Positions 45,940 to 54,692 of a stretch of 64,000 nucleotides of DNA are shown here, in pieces. Source of the DNA: Sphingosinicella ginsenosidimutans (lineage in GTDB: Bacteria > Pseudomonadota > Alphaproteobacteria > Sphingomonadales > Sphingomonadaceae); contig NZ_VOQQ01000001.1 of assembly GCF_007995055.1 (NCBI RefSeq), positions 248,001-312,000 on the forward strand, in the 5' to 3' direction. Position 1 is the stretch's first letter. Each line of letters starts with the position of its first letter. Under the pieces are notes generated by a model that searched no databases, was not told the origin of the DNA, and saw nothing but the letters and a program-made list of their open reading frames with translations. The position numbers and the translations under genes were made by a program.

Positions 45940-47358
45940 TCAGGCGGTCTCAGGTATCGCTGGCTCGGCCGGGGCGTGTGTGCGCTCGCCGCGCAGGACC
46001 TCCACGAAGCCGCGAAGCCAGCTGCCGACGTCGTCCCGGTTCACGGCTTCGATCAGCTTTTCCCACCGACGGATCCGCTCCGTGCGCTCCATGCTGAGTG
46101 CCGCGTGGATCGCATCGCTGAGCTCATCCTTGCTGTACGGATTGACGAGCAAGGCCTCCCCGAGCTGATGCGCCGCCCCGGCGAAGCGCGAGAGGATGAG
46201 AACGCCCGGATCATCCGGATCCTGGGCCGCGACATATTCCTTGGCGACCAGGTTCATGCCGTCGCGCAACGGGGTGACGAGCCCGATGTCGGACGCGCGG
46301 TAGAAGCCGGCGAGCCCGGCACGCGGATAGCCTTGGTTCACGTAGCGGATCGGAACCCAATCGACATGGGCGAAGGCGCCATTGATCCGCCCCGAAAGCT
46401 GGTCGAGATCCTCGCGGATATGGGCGTAGGTGTGGACCTCGCCGCGTGATGGCGGCGCGATCTGCAGGAACGACACCCGGCCGCTCCAGTCCGGATGCTC
46501 CTCGAGGAAGCGGCGGTAGCCGTGGAACCGCTCGGCAAGACCCTTGGAATAATCGAGCCGATCGACGCCGATGATCATCTTGCGATGCTCGGCGCTGCGC
46601 TTCAGCGTGTCATAGGCCTGGCGCGCCTCGTCGGTGGCGAGTGCGGCGCGAAACTCCTCCGGGTCGATGCCGATCGGAAAGGCCCCCGTCTTCACCCGCC
46701 GGCCGTCGATCTCGATCGTGCCGTCGGGCTCGACCGTGCCGCCGAGCTCGCGCGTGACATAATGGTGGAAGCTCTCCAGCCACTCTTCGGTCTGCAAGCC
46801 GATCAGGTCGTAATCGAGCATCGATCGGACGAGCCGCTCGTGGAACGGCAGCGAAACCATCAGCCGCTGGGGCGGCCAGGGGATGTGAAGGAAGAAGCCG
46901 ATCCGGTTCTTGAGCCCTCGTCGGCGCAGCTGCTGGCCGAGCGGGACGAGATGGTAATCGTGCACCCAGACGAGATCGTCGGGCTCGATCAGCGGCGCGA
47001 CGGTCTCGGCGAAGCGCTGGTTCACCCGCTCGTAGCCCGAGCCGAAGCTCCGATCATATTCGGCAAGGTCGATGCGGTAGTGAAAGAGCGGCCACAGCGT
47101 CCGGTTGGCATAGCCGTTATAATATTCGTCGACGTCCTGCTCCTCGAGGTCGACCGTCGCGGTGGTGACCCCATCGACCCGCTGCATGTTGATCTGGCCG
47201 GTGAACTCCTCGGCGGTTTCGCCGGACCAGCCGAACCACAGCCCGCGCGATTCCCTCAAGGCCGCGGCGAGGGCGACGGCAAGCCCGCCCTGCGCGCCGC
47301 CGCTGCTTCGCGGCTTGGGGGTGGAAACGCGATTGGAAATGACGATGAGGCGGCTCAA
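45940..47358 (-). CDS. otsA: Alpha,alpha-trehalose-6-phosphate synthase
   Basis: 472 residues, GT20. Makes trehalose-6-phosphate from UDP-glucose and glucose-6-phosphate. Start SRLIVISNRVSTPK, LWFGWSGE, WVHDYHLVPLGQQLRRRG near 132, GVDRLDYSKGLAERFHGYRR near 265 and LRDGMNLVAKEYVAAQ near 365 are the active-site signatures. I chose the TTG at 47356-47358, which forms a TTGA overlap with the stop of the upstream gene and puts the conserved RLIVISNR right at the start. Confidence 0.94.
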   Translation of the reverse strand: MSRLIVISNRVSTPKPRSSGGAQGGLAVALAAALRESRGLWFGWSGETAEEFTGQINMQRVDGVTTATVDLEEQDVDEYYNGYANRTLWPLFHYRIDLAEYDRSFGSGYERVNQRFAETVAPLIEPDDLVWVHDYHLVPLGQQLRRRGLKNRIGFFLHIPWPPQRLMVSLPFHERLVRSMLDYDLIGLQTEEWLESFHHYVTRELGGTVEPDGTIEIDGRRVKTGAFPIGIDPEEFRAALATDEARQAYDTLKRSAEHRKMIIGVDRLDYSKGLAERFHGYRRFLEEHPDWSGRVSFLQIAPPSRGEVHTYAHIREDLDQLSGRINGAFAHVDWVPIRYVNQGYPRAGLAGFYRASDIGLVTPLRDGMNLVAKEYVAAQDPDDPGVLILSRFAGAAHQLGEALLVNPYSKDELSDAIHAALSMERTERIRRWEKLIEAVNRDDVGSWLRGFVEVLRGERTHAPAEPAIPETA

Positions 47359-49151
47359 CGGATCGAACTCCAGGGTCGCGAGAGCAGGCTCGCACAATTG
47401 ATGAGTCCGACAAGCGAATAAGTCTGCGGATAGTTGCCCCACAGTTCGCCGCTGTCGAAATCGCTGTCTTCGGAAAGCAGGCCCGCCGGGGTCAGCCGTG
47501 CCAGCGTCTTCATGTACAGCGCACGCGCTTCTTCGTGGCGACCGACGAGATGGAGCGCCTCGATGAACCAGAACGTGCAGAAATTGAACGCCGTCTCGGG
47601 CAGGCCGAAATCATCTTCGGAGGCGTAGCGAAGCATCGAATCGCCGCGCCGAAGCCCCTTTTCGACAGCGTTGAAGGTGTTGATGAATCGCGGGTCGGAC
47701 GCGTCGAGGAAGCGCATGTCGAGCAGCTGAAGCAGGCTCGCGTCCAGTTCCTCGCCATCGAAGGTCGCGCCGAAGCGTTGATCGCTCTCCACCCAGGCCC
47801 GACTTTCGATGCGCTTTCGGATCGACGTCGCGCGGCGACGCCACACGCGCGCGCGCTCGCCCAGCCCGAGCCGCTCCGCGATATTGCCCAGCCGGTCGCA
47901 CGCCGCCCAGCTCATCACCGCGCTGTAGGTGTGGACGGCGGTGCGGGTACGCAGCTCCCACAGCCCCGCATCGGGCTGGTCATGCCGCTCCCAGGCGAGC
48001 GTCCCGACCCGTTCGAGCGAGGTGAAATCGTCCTCCGTCGGCGCCCGGAACAGGCGCTCGTCGAAGAAGGCGTGTGTGTTCGACAGCACGATCTGGCCAT
48101 AAGCGTCGTGCTGGATCTGGGTGTAGGCGGCATTGCCGATCCGCACCGGGCCCATGCCGCGATAACCGCTCAGCGCATCGGCCTGGCGCTCTTCCAGGCG
48201 GGGCTCGCCCGAAACGGCGTAAAGCGGCTGGATATGCCCGTCCTTCGCCTCGTCGACGATGTTGCGCAGGTAGGACAGATAGCCCTCCAGCACGTCGAGC
48301 GCGCCGAGCCGGTTGAGCGCCTGCACAGTATAATAAGCGTCGCGGATCCAGCAGTAGCGATAATCCCAGTTGCGCCCGGAGTGAGGGGCCTCCGGGATCG
48401 AGGTGGTCAGCGCCGCGACGATCGCGCCGGTTTCCTCATGCTGGCACAGTTTCAGCGCGATCGCGGCGCGGATGACGACGCGTTGCCATTCCAGCGGCAC
48501 CGCGAGCCCGCGCACCCATTCGCGCCAGTGATCCGCGGTCTGGTGCAGCATGCCCGACAGCACCTGAGTGAGGTTGCCGACGAATGGCTCGTCCGGACCC
48601 AGGAAGAAATGGAGAGCCTGTTCCAGGCGGAAGGGGCGGCCGTCGAGGACGTGCATCACGGGCGCGTCGGTGGTGAGCCTGAGCGGCTGTGGCTTCAGCA
48701 GGTAGCGAACATGATTGGTGCCGTTGGTCCGCTCCGCATCCGCCGCACCCCAGTCGGTCGCGGGATTGAGCAGCACCCGAAGGCGCGGCGCGCCGGCGAT
48801 CGGCCGAACGATGCGGACGAAGGCGACGGGGCGGTACATGCGCCCGGACCGTTCGAAGCGCGGGCAGAAATCGTAGATTTCCGCGACACCGCCATCCCTG
48901 TCGGTGAGGCGGGTGGCGAGGATCGGCGTGTTCTTGAAATAGCGTTGCTCGGCGGAGACCTGTCCTTCGAGCACGATCCGCCAAGTGCCGCGCCTGTCCG
49001 TCCCCTGCGGTTCGAGGAGCGAGCAGAACATCGGATCGCCATCGACGCGCGGCTGGCAGGCCCAAACGAAGCCGCCCTCGCGATCGATCAGCGCGCTGAC
49101 CTGGCAATTGCCGATGGGCCACAGATCGAGATTGGTCACTGGTTCAGCCAC
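47355..49151 (-). CDS. GH15 glucoamylase/trehalase-like hydrolase
   Basis: 598 residues, (alpha/alpha)6 barrel. GNCQVSALIDREGGFVWACQ at the start, WDYRYCWIRDAYYTVQALNR near 258 and QIQHDAYGQIVLS near 345 match the GH15 group often found beside ots genes; acid/base Glu candidates lie in SGELWGNYPQTYSLVG near the end. It may hydrolyse trehalose or a glucan. It overlaps otsB by 16 bases and otsA by 4, so the three genes form one tightly coupled operon. Confidence 0.9.
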   Translation of the reverse strand: MAEPVTNLDLWPIGNCQVSALIDREGGFVWACQPRVDGDPMFCSLLEPQGTDRRGTWRIVLEGQVSAEQRYFKNTPILATRLTDRDGGVAEIYDFCPRFERSGRMYRPVAFVRIVRPIAGAPRLRVLLNPATDWGAADAERTNGTNHVRYLLKPQPLRLTTDAPVMHVLDGRPFRLEQALHFFLGPDEPFVGNLTQVLSGMLHQTADHWREWVRGLAVPLEWQRVVIRAAIALKLCQHEETGAIVAALTTSIPEAPHSGRNWDYRYCWIRDAYYTVQALNRLGALDVLEGYLSYLRNIVDEAKDGHIQPLYAVSGEPRLEERQADALSGYRGMGPVRIGNAAYTQIQHDAYGQIVLSNTHAFFDERLFRAPTEDDFTSLERVGTLAWERHDQPDAGLWELRTRTAVHTYSAVMSWAACDRLGNIAERLGLGERARVWRRRATSIRKRIESRAWVESDQRFGATFDGEELDASLLQLLDMRFLDASDPRFINTFNAVEKGLRRGDSMLRYASEDDFGLPETAFNFCTFWFIEALHLVGRHEEARALYMKTLARLTPAGLLSEDSDFDSGELWGNYPQTYSLVGLINCASLLSRPWSSIR

Positions 49152-49864
49152 CGCGCCACCGCCGCGACCGAGCCCAGGCGATAGGCAGCCGCGGTCGGCC
49201 GCGCCGGTCCCACCAGCACGCCCGCTCCGCCGAGGCCGGCGGCGGCCTCGAAGCCATGCTCGTCGGTCAGGTCGTCGCCCACGAACACAGGACGCGCATC
49301 GGCGAAGATCGGTTCCGACATGAACGCGCGCACCGCATCGCCCTTGGTCGCGCCCTCGGGCCTCAGCTCCACCACCATGTTGCCGTGCTGAACCCGCAGA
49401 TCGTGCCGGCGGGCCACGCCCTCCATGAAGCGCGCGACGGCGTCCGCCTCGCCCGGCGCCAGCCGATAATGAAGCGCCACGCCGAGCGGCTTCGCCTCCG
49501 CCAGCAGGCCGGGCCGGGCGTCGGCGAACGCGGCGACTTCGACCGCGATGCGCGGGTCGAGCCCGACCGGGAGGCTGAGCGGCAGCGCATCGCCGCCGGC
49601 AAGCCGGATTTCGAGTCCGTGCGATCCGGAAAAGGCGATGGCGGGCCGCGGGAGATGCGTTTCGAGATCCTCGATCGAGCGGCCGCTGACGATGGCGATG
49701 CGGCCGCCGAGCCGCGCCTTGAGCCGGGCCAGCGTCGCGCCAAGCTCAGCCGGGACGTGGATGGCGTCCGGGGTCTCGGCGAGTTCGACCAAAGTGCCGT
49801 CGAAGTCGAGGAACAGCGCCGCGCCGTCGAGCAGCCCGGGCGGCGGCGGAGGGAGATCGGCCAT
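49136..49864 (-). CDS. otsB: Trehalose-6-phosphate phosphatase
   Basis: 242 residues, HAD superfamily. Nucleophile motif LFLDFDGTLVELAE near 20, IAIVSGRSIEDLE near 58, and the metal site PVFVGDDLTDEHGFEAA near 205. Removes phosphate to release trehalose, an osmoprotectant. First gene of the otsB-GH15-otsA operon. ATG 49862-49864 preferred; an ATG 18 bases upstream is possible. Confidence 0.93.
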   Translation of the reverse strand: MADLPPPPPGLLDGAALFLDFDGTLVELAETPDAIHVPAELGATLARLKARLGGRIAIVSGRSIEDLETHLPRPAIAFSGSHGLEIRLAGGDALPLSLPVGLDPRIAVEVAAFADARPGLLAEAKPLGVALHYRLAPGEADAVARFMEGVARRHDLRVQHGNMVVELRPEGATKGDAVRAFMSEPIFADARPVFVGDDLTDEHGFEAAAGLGGAGVLVGPARPTAAAYRLGSVAAVARWLNQ

Positions 49865-49932
49865 GCGGATGCCGATAGCCAATCAGGGCGATCACGGCAA
49901 AAGTTGAGCTCGCGCGGGTCCGCGCGGGAGGC

Positions 49933-50418
49933 TCAGCCGACCGTTTCGTCCGGGCCGACGCCCCACAGCGAGTCGATCCGGACATAGCCGTCGCGGCCAT
50001 GGACGTCGAAGCGGCACCAGCCGCCGCCGCAGCGCGACACGCGGCCGACCACGCCCGGCGCTGCGCGATAACGCACCCGCGCGCCCGGATCCGGCGATTC
50101 GTGCATCGGCGCGGCGGCGCTGCCCCGCACGATCGCGGTGCGCCGGTCGCTCAGCAGATTGACGAGCATCCAGCCGGTCGTCCCCTCCGGATCCTGGACC
50201 TTCCGCCAGTTCTGATAGATTTCGATGACCCGGATCGGCAGGTCCGGCCGCACGTAGAGCCAGGTGCCCGGATAATTCTGTCCCGGCCCGGTCCGCATCA
50301 TCGCCCGCCCCGCCGAGATCGACGCGAAATAGGGCGGGTGACGCTGCGGCTGCGCGCTCGCCCCGTTCAGGGCCAGCAGCGACACGAGCAACAGGATCGG
50401 CGTTAGGATTGCGCGCAT
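49933..50418 (-). CDS. Secreted protein with two SH3-like domains
   Basis: 161 residues. Signal peptide MRAILTPILLLVSLLALNGA-SAQ. Two bacterial SH3 (SH3_4/DUF1058-type) repeats: ISAGRAMMRTGPGQNYPG with WRKVQDPEGTTGWMLVNLLS, then MHESPDPGARVRYRAAPG with GGWCRFDVHGRDGYVRID. Periplasmic; probably binds cell wall or a partner. Not obviously linked to neighbours. Confidence 0.88.
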   Translation of the reverse strand: MRAILTPILLLVSLLALNGASAQPQRHPPYFASISAGRAMMRTGPGQNYPGTWLYVRPDLPIRVIEIYQNWRKVQDPEGTTGWMLVNLLSDRRTAIVRGSAAAPMHESPDPGARVRYRAAPGVVGRVSRCGGGWCRFDVHGRDGYVRIDSLWGVGPDETVG

Positions 50419-50478
50419 GGATGCCCCCTCATCGAGCGGCGACGAGCCGTGCGGACGCGATCAGGCGGACTGGCCTCA

Positions 50479-51885
50479 TCAATCCCCCGTCTGGATCCGC
50501 TCCATGAGCTGCTTCACGGTCGGCACGAAGCCGTTTGAATAGAACGGGTCCTTCTTGAAGCGGAAGGCCGCGTGACCGGCGAACATGAGGTTGTTCTCGG
50601 TCGATCCGCCATGGGCGATGTCCTGCAACGTCTTCTGGATGCAGAAGCTGCGCGGATCGGCCAGGCGGCCGGTCGTGTTCTTCTCATTGTCCGCCCAGGA
50701 CGAAAAGCCGCATTGGGACAGGCAGCCCATGCAGTCCGCCTGGTCCTTGCGGATGACGTGCTTTTCCTCGGGCGTCACGAAGACGAGCGTCTCGTCCGGC
50801 GTCTTCAGCGCCTCGGTATAGCCTTCGGCATACCAGGTGCGCGCATGGAGCAGATCGCCCTTGGTCACCCAGTAATTCTTCTTGCCCATGACGCCGACGT
50901 CGAGCTGGAAGGCATGATCGCCCAGCGGCTCCTTGGTGAAGGCGATCTGCCGGTGCGAGCGCGCCTCCAGATTGCGCAGGAACGGATTGCGGACCGCGGA
51001 GGAGTAGAAGCCCGTCGGCGAGAAGCGGTGGAGCAGGACATCGCCTTCCTCCAGCGTCATCAGCCGCGCCTTCCATTCGTCCGGGATCGGGCTTTCCTTG
51101 GTGAGCAAGGGCCGCGTGCCGAACTGGAAGGCGATCTGCCCCAGCTCGTCATTGTCGATCCAGTGGTTCCATTCCTTGAGGTTCCAGACGCCGCCGGCCA
51201 TCACGATCGGCACGCTGTCGTCGATGCCGCCGCTGCGCATCGTCTCGCGCAGGGCCTTCACGCGCGGATAGGGGTCCTGCGGCGCGAGCGGGTCTTCGGC
51301 ATTGGACAGGCCGTTATGACCGCCGGCGAGCCACGGATCCTCATAGACCACCGCGCCGAGCCATTCCGCCGCCTTGTGATAGGCGCGCTTCCACAGCGCC
51401 GAGAAGGCGCGCGCGGAGCTGATGATCGGCAGATAATTGACGCCGTAGGATGCGGCGATCTCCGACAATTTGTAGGGCATGCCCGCGCCGCAGGTGACGC
51501 CGGCGACCAGCCCCTTGGTCTTTTCAAGGACGCCGTGGAGCACGCGCTGCGCGCCGCCCATTTCCCACAGGACGTTGATGTTGATCGCGCCCCTGCCGGA
51601 GGCGATGTCGTAGGCGCGCTGCACCTGCTGGACCGCGCCGTCGATGGCATAGCGGATCAGCTCCTCGTGCCGCTCGCGTCGCGTCAGCGCGTGATAGATC
51701 TGGGGGATGATCCGCCCTTCGGGATCGTAGCTGTCGGCGTTGACCGCGGACACCGTCCCGATGCCGCCAGCGGCCGCCCAGGCGCCGGAACTCATGTGGT
51801 TCGTCGCCGCCACGCCTTTGCCGCCCTCGATCAGCGGCAGCACTTCGCGCCCCGCATAGAGGATCGGCTTGATACCCTTGAACAT
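50479..51885 (-). CDS. NAD(P)H-dependent flavin oxidoreductase (nitronate monooxygenase-like)
   Basis: 468 residues, longer than normal (about 330) 2-nitropropane-dioxygenase/FabK-type proteins. TIM-barrel features: AATNHMSSGAWAAAGGIGTV near 28, GLVAGVTCGAGMPYKLSEIA near 128, IVMAGGVWNLKEWN near 232 and IAFQFGTRPLLTKES near 255 (FMN site). The extra C-terminal part carries DCMGCLSQCGFSSW near 400 and DPRSFC, a Cys-rich cluster that may bind iron-sulfur. ATG 51885 lies just after GGAGG. Confidence 0.83.
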   Translation of the reverse strand: MFKGIKPILYAGREVLPLIEGGKGVAATNHMSSGAWAAAGGIGTVSAVNADSYDPEGRIIPQIYHALTRRERHEELIRYAIDGAVQQVQRAYDIASGRGAININVLWEMGGAQRVLHGVLEKTKGLVAGVTCGAGMPYKLSEIAASYGVNYLPIISSARAFSALWKRAYHKAAEWLGAVVYEDPWLAGGHNGLSNAEDPLAPQDPYPRVKALRETMRSGGIDDSVPIVMAGGVWNLKEWNHWIDNDELGQIAFQFGTRPLLTKESPIPDEWKARLMTLEEGDVLLHRFSPTGFYSSAVRNPFLRNLEARSHRQIAFTKEPLGDHAFQLDVGVMGKKNYWVTKGDLLHARTWYAEGYTEALKTPDETLVFVTPEEKHVIRKDQADCMGCLSQCGFSSWADNEKNTTGRLADPRSFCIQKTLQDIAHGGSTENNLMFAGHAAFRFKKDPFYSNGFVPTVKQLMERIQTGD

Positions 51886-51945
51886 CAAACCTCCGAAAAC
51901 CCGAATTGGCCGGATATAGGCGCAAAGCCGCGCCCACGCAAAAGA

Positions 51946-53088
51946 TCATGCGCATGGCGCAAACGCGTCCGGCCGGCCGATCGCTTCGCCATAGAGGCGG
52001 GCATAAGCGGCGATCATCTTCGCCTCGTCATACTCGGTCCGGGCGGTGGCGCGATTGGCGGCGCCGATGGCGTGGCGCAGCGCGGTTTGCTCGGCGAGGC
52101 TGTCGAGGGCCGCCGTGAACCCCGCCTCGTCGGCCGGCTCGACGATGAGCGGGCGATTGTCCGCCGATACCATTTCGATCACATCGCCGACGGCGGTCGC
52201 CACGACTGGAAGGCCCGCCGCCATCGCCTCGACCAGAGAGATCGGAAATTGCTCGCTGTCGGAGGACAGCGCGAAAATGTCGAAATGCGCGATCCAGCGC
52301 GCCGGATCCGTCAGGAACCCGGGCATCACCAGACGGGCCCCGAGGCCGTGCGCGCCCGCTTCCGCGGCGATCCGGTCGCTTTCCGGTCCTTCGCCGACAA
52401 TGACGAGCCGCACGTCCTTCGAGCGCATCGCCGCCACCGCCCGCACCAGCCGCGGCAGATTCTTGACCGCGCGAAGCCCCGCGACGGTGCCGATCACGAT
52501 TTCCCCCGGCCGGCGCTCGAAGCCCGGGATCGCGCCGGCCTCCGGCGGCCTCGCGAACCGGGCGACGGGGACGCCGTTGGGAATGCGAAGCGCCGCACGG
52601 CTCCAATGGCTCCGTGCGACCGTTTCGAGCCGCTTCGAAGGCACGACCAGCGCCCTCGCTGCCGGAAGGCCGAAGCGTCGATAGCGGTTGCGTCGCGGAT
52701 CGAGCCGCACCGCTTCGTCCTCGTTGAACCCGTCTTCGTGGTGGATGAGCGGCGGAAGCCGGACCAGGCCGGCGAACAGGCGGCGCGCCATCACCGCATC
52801 GAACGCGCCCCAATTATAGCTGAGCACGAGATCGAAGCCGCGAAGATAGCTGGCGAGCCGCCAGAGCCGCCGGGGCGTCGGCGGCCCCGTGAGCGGCGGC
52901 GCGCCGGTCGGGAACGAGACCCGGATGTCCGGCGAGATCGCGTCGCGCGCGCCGAGCCGATCGGGCATCGCGGACAGGATCGAATGTTCGGCGGCGTCGC
53001 CGAATGCGTTCATCAACCGCACCGCGCGCGCTTCCTTGCCGCCGAGCGAGAAGGTCGAATGGCAGTGAAGGATGCGGACCGGCGCCAT
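51946..53088 (-). CDS. GT4 glycosyltransferase
   Basis: 380 residues. MAPVRILHCHSTFSLGGKEA is the acceptor-domain start of GT4 enzymes of the PEP-CTERM/EpsH type; FDLVLSYNWGAFDAVMAR, ALVVPSKRLETVARS, RIPNGVPVARF, GTVAGLRAVKNLPRLVRAVA and the EX7E region PISLVEAMAAGLPVVATAVG near 305 follow. Probably adds a sugar to an exopolysaccharide or lipid-linked precursor. Monocistronic. Confidence 0.87.
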   Translation of the reverse strand: MAPVRILHCHSTFSLGGKEARAVRLMNAFGDAAEHSILSAMPDRLGARDAISPDIRVSFPTGAPPLTGPPTPRRLWRLASYLRGFDLVLSYNWGAFDAVMARRLFAGLVRLPPLIHHEDGFNEDEAVRLDPRRNRYRRFGLPAARALVVPSKRLETVARSHWSRAALRIPNGVPVARFARPPEAGAIPGFERRPGEIVIGTVAGLRAVKNLPRLVRAVAAMRSKDVRLVIVGEGPESDRIAAEAGAHGLGARLVMPGFLTDPARWIAHFDIFALSSDSEQFPISLVEAMAAGLPVVATAVGDVIEMVSADNRPLIVEPADEAGFTAALDSLAEQTALRHAIGAANRATARTEYDEAKMIAAYARLYGEAIGRPDAFAPCA

Positions 53089-53388
53089 GCAGCTCTTATG
53101 CGCGCCCGGCGACGCGGCAACCAGCGATCCGCGCGCTGGCGTCTTCGAAAATCCAGGGAAGTTCGTCGCCCGCCGGCGTCATCCATCGATCCGCCATTGC
53201 CCCGTCCGTCTCCCGGCCTAGGTGGCGCGCATGGCCGATTTCATGAATTGTGACAGCAACTTCGCGCAAGAATGCGAAAGAAGTGGCGAGTCCGGCGCAC
53301 CGCTCTCGGCCGATCAGAAGCTGCTCCTCCTTCAACTGCGCGATCCGCGGGCATGGGACCGGCCCGCGCTCGAGACGCTGATCACCGA
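53089..53388. other. Gap with two competing weak open frames
   Basis: On the plus strand an open frame from 53222 to 53503 (93 residues, ADQKLLLLQLRDPRAWDRPA) runs antisense over the end of the acyltransferase. On the minus strand a frame ending at 53096 reads VTIHEIGHARHLGRETDG and MTPAGDELPWIFEDASARIA, which has an HExxH zinc-protease-like motif but no third ligand and no clear start. Codon use favours neither strongly. A remnant of a metalloprotease gene is possible; I do not call a gene. Confidence 0.35.
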
Positions 53389-54606
53389 TCACGATCCGCG
53401 CGTGAGGAACTGGGCGCGCTTCACCCTTTCGCTCGCCGACGCGCTTGCCGGGCTCAGCCCGATCCAGGGCCGCAGCCAGGCGATTTCGCGGCCCGCCAGA
53501 TAGAAGGCGAAGCAGGCGGCGAGCGTCACGGCGAGCAGCAGCGGATAGGCAATGGCGAACGGAAGGCCGAGCGGCCGGATTTCCCAACCGACCCACACGA
53601 TGATCGTCTGGTGCAGGAGATAGAAGGGGAAGACCGCTTCGGCCGCCGGCGCGCGCAGCGGATGATCGCGCTTCAGCCAGCGCTCCGCGACCGCGACGAG
53701 GATCAGCGGCATCGTCCACCCCATCGCCGCGGACGCCGCGAGGATGAGCATTGCGGTGAGATGCCCGGGCATCGTGCCTTCGGGCCAGGCCGCCTCGGCC
53801 CACCAGAGCACCACCGCGCAGGCGATGGTGATCGCGATCGCCGGCCGGACGATGCGCGCCAGCGCAGGCCACAGTGCGGGCGTCCCGGCGAGCGCGAAGC
53901 CGAACAGGAAGGGCGGGATGTAGGAAAGATGGCCGTGCCAGTCGGTCAGCACATTGCCGCCCTGCGGGATCAGGAACAGGATCGAAAGGCGGCCAAGGAC
54001 CACCAGCGCGAGCGGCACCATCAGGACGCGCCACCCGCTCGCGAGCCGCGCGGCCTGCGCCGCGAGCCAGGCCTTGGTCCGCGCCGGCAGCCACAGCATC
54101 GCGGCGACCAGCGCCATCGTATAGACCCACAGATAATCGACGAACCACAGATGCTCGACCAGGCTCCATCGCCCCGACAGCATGGCGGTCCAACGATCGT
54201 GCAGGAGGAACTGCCAGAGCGAGCCCGGATAGCCGGCCTGGGCCGCGCGCACCCAGGTCTGCGGCGCGACGATGATCGCTGTGCCGAAGATGAGCGGCAG
54301 CAGCAGCCGTTCGCTGCGCGCGCGGGCGAAAGCGGCCGGGCTCGCAAGCTTGCCGAGCAACGCGCGTGAGGCATAGCCTGACACGAGGAACAGCAGGCAA
54401 AGCCGCCACGGCCGGATCATCGCGAGCGGGAAATCGATCCATTCCACCCGCTCGCCGGCGTGGACCACCCAGCCGCCGGGGGCGAAATACATGCCGACAT
54501 GATAGGGGATGAGCAGCGCGAACGCGCCGATCCGCAGCCAATCGAGCCCGTAATGGCGCTCGATCCGGTCCGTTCGTCTCGCCTGGGCGCCAATGGCTTC
54601 GTGCAT
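53389..54606 (-). CDS. Membrane acyltransferase (acyltransferase 3 family)
   Basis: 405 residues, ten or more membrane helices. The start GLDWLRIGAFALLIPYHVGM contains the family His; LCLLFLVSGYASRALLGKLA holds an RER-like region further on (RARSERLLLPLIFGTAI). Ends in a basic tail. Such enzymes O-acetylate or succinylate glycans and lipids. A neighbouring GT4 gene on the same strand makes glycan decoration plausible. Confidence 0.87.
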   Translation of the reverse strand: MHEAIGAQARRTDRIERHYGLDWLRIGAFALLIPYHVGMYFAPGGWVVHAGERVEWIDFPLAMIRPWRLCLLFLVSGYASRALLGKLASPAAFARARSERLLLPLIFGTAIIVAPQTWVRAAQAGYPGSLWQFLLHDRWTAMLSGRWSLVEHLWFVDYLWVYTMALVAAMLWLPARTKAWLAAQAARLASGWRVLMVPLALVVLGRLSILFLIPQGGNVLTDWHGHLSYIPPFLFGFALAGTPALWPALARIVRPAIAITIACAVVLWWAEAAWPEGTMPGHLTAMLILAASAAMGWTMPLILVAVAERWLKRDHPLRAPAAEAVFPFYLLHQTIIVWVGWEIRPLGLPFAIAYPLLLAVTLAACFAFYLAGREIAWLRPWIGLSPASASASERVKRAQFLTRGS

Positions 54607-54692
54607 CGCCGCGCGCCTGTACGCGCCAAGCGACGCACGGGGGATGGAGAAACAGGGTTAACCCCCAGGCGTCCCTTTGCGGGACGATCCGG

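Noticed and set aside
50572..53253. Plus-strand frame of about 890 codons
   Set aside because: Antisense to the flavin oxidoreductase and GT4 genes, both with recognisable motifs; no domain in the antisense product.
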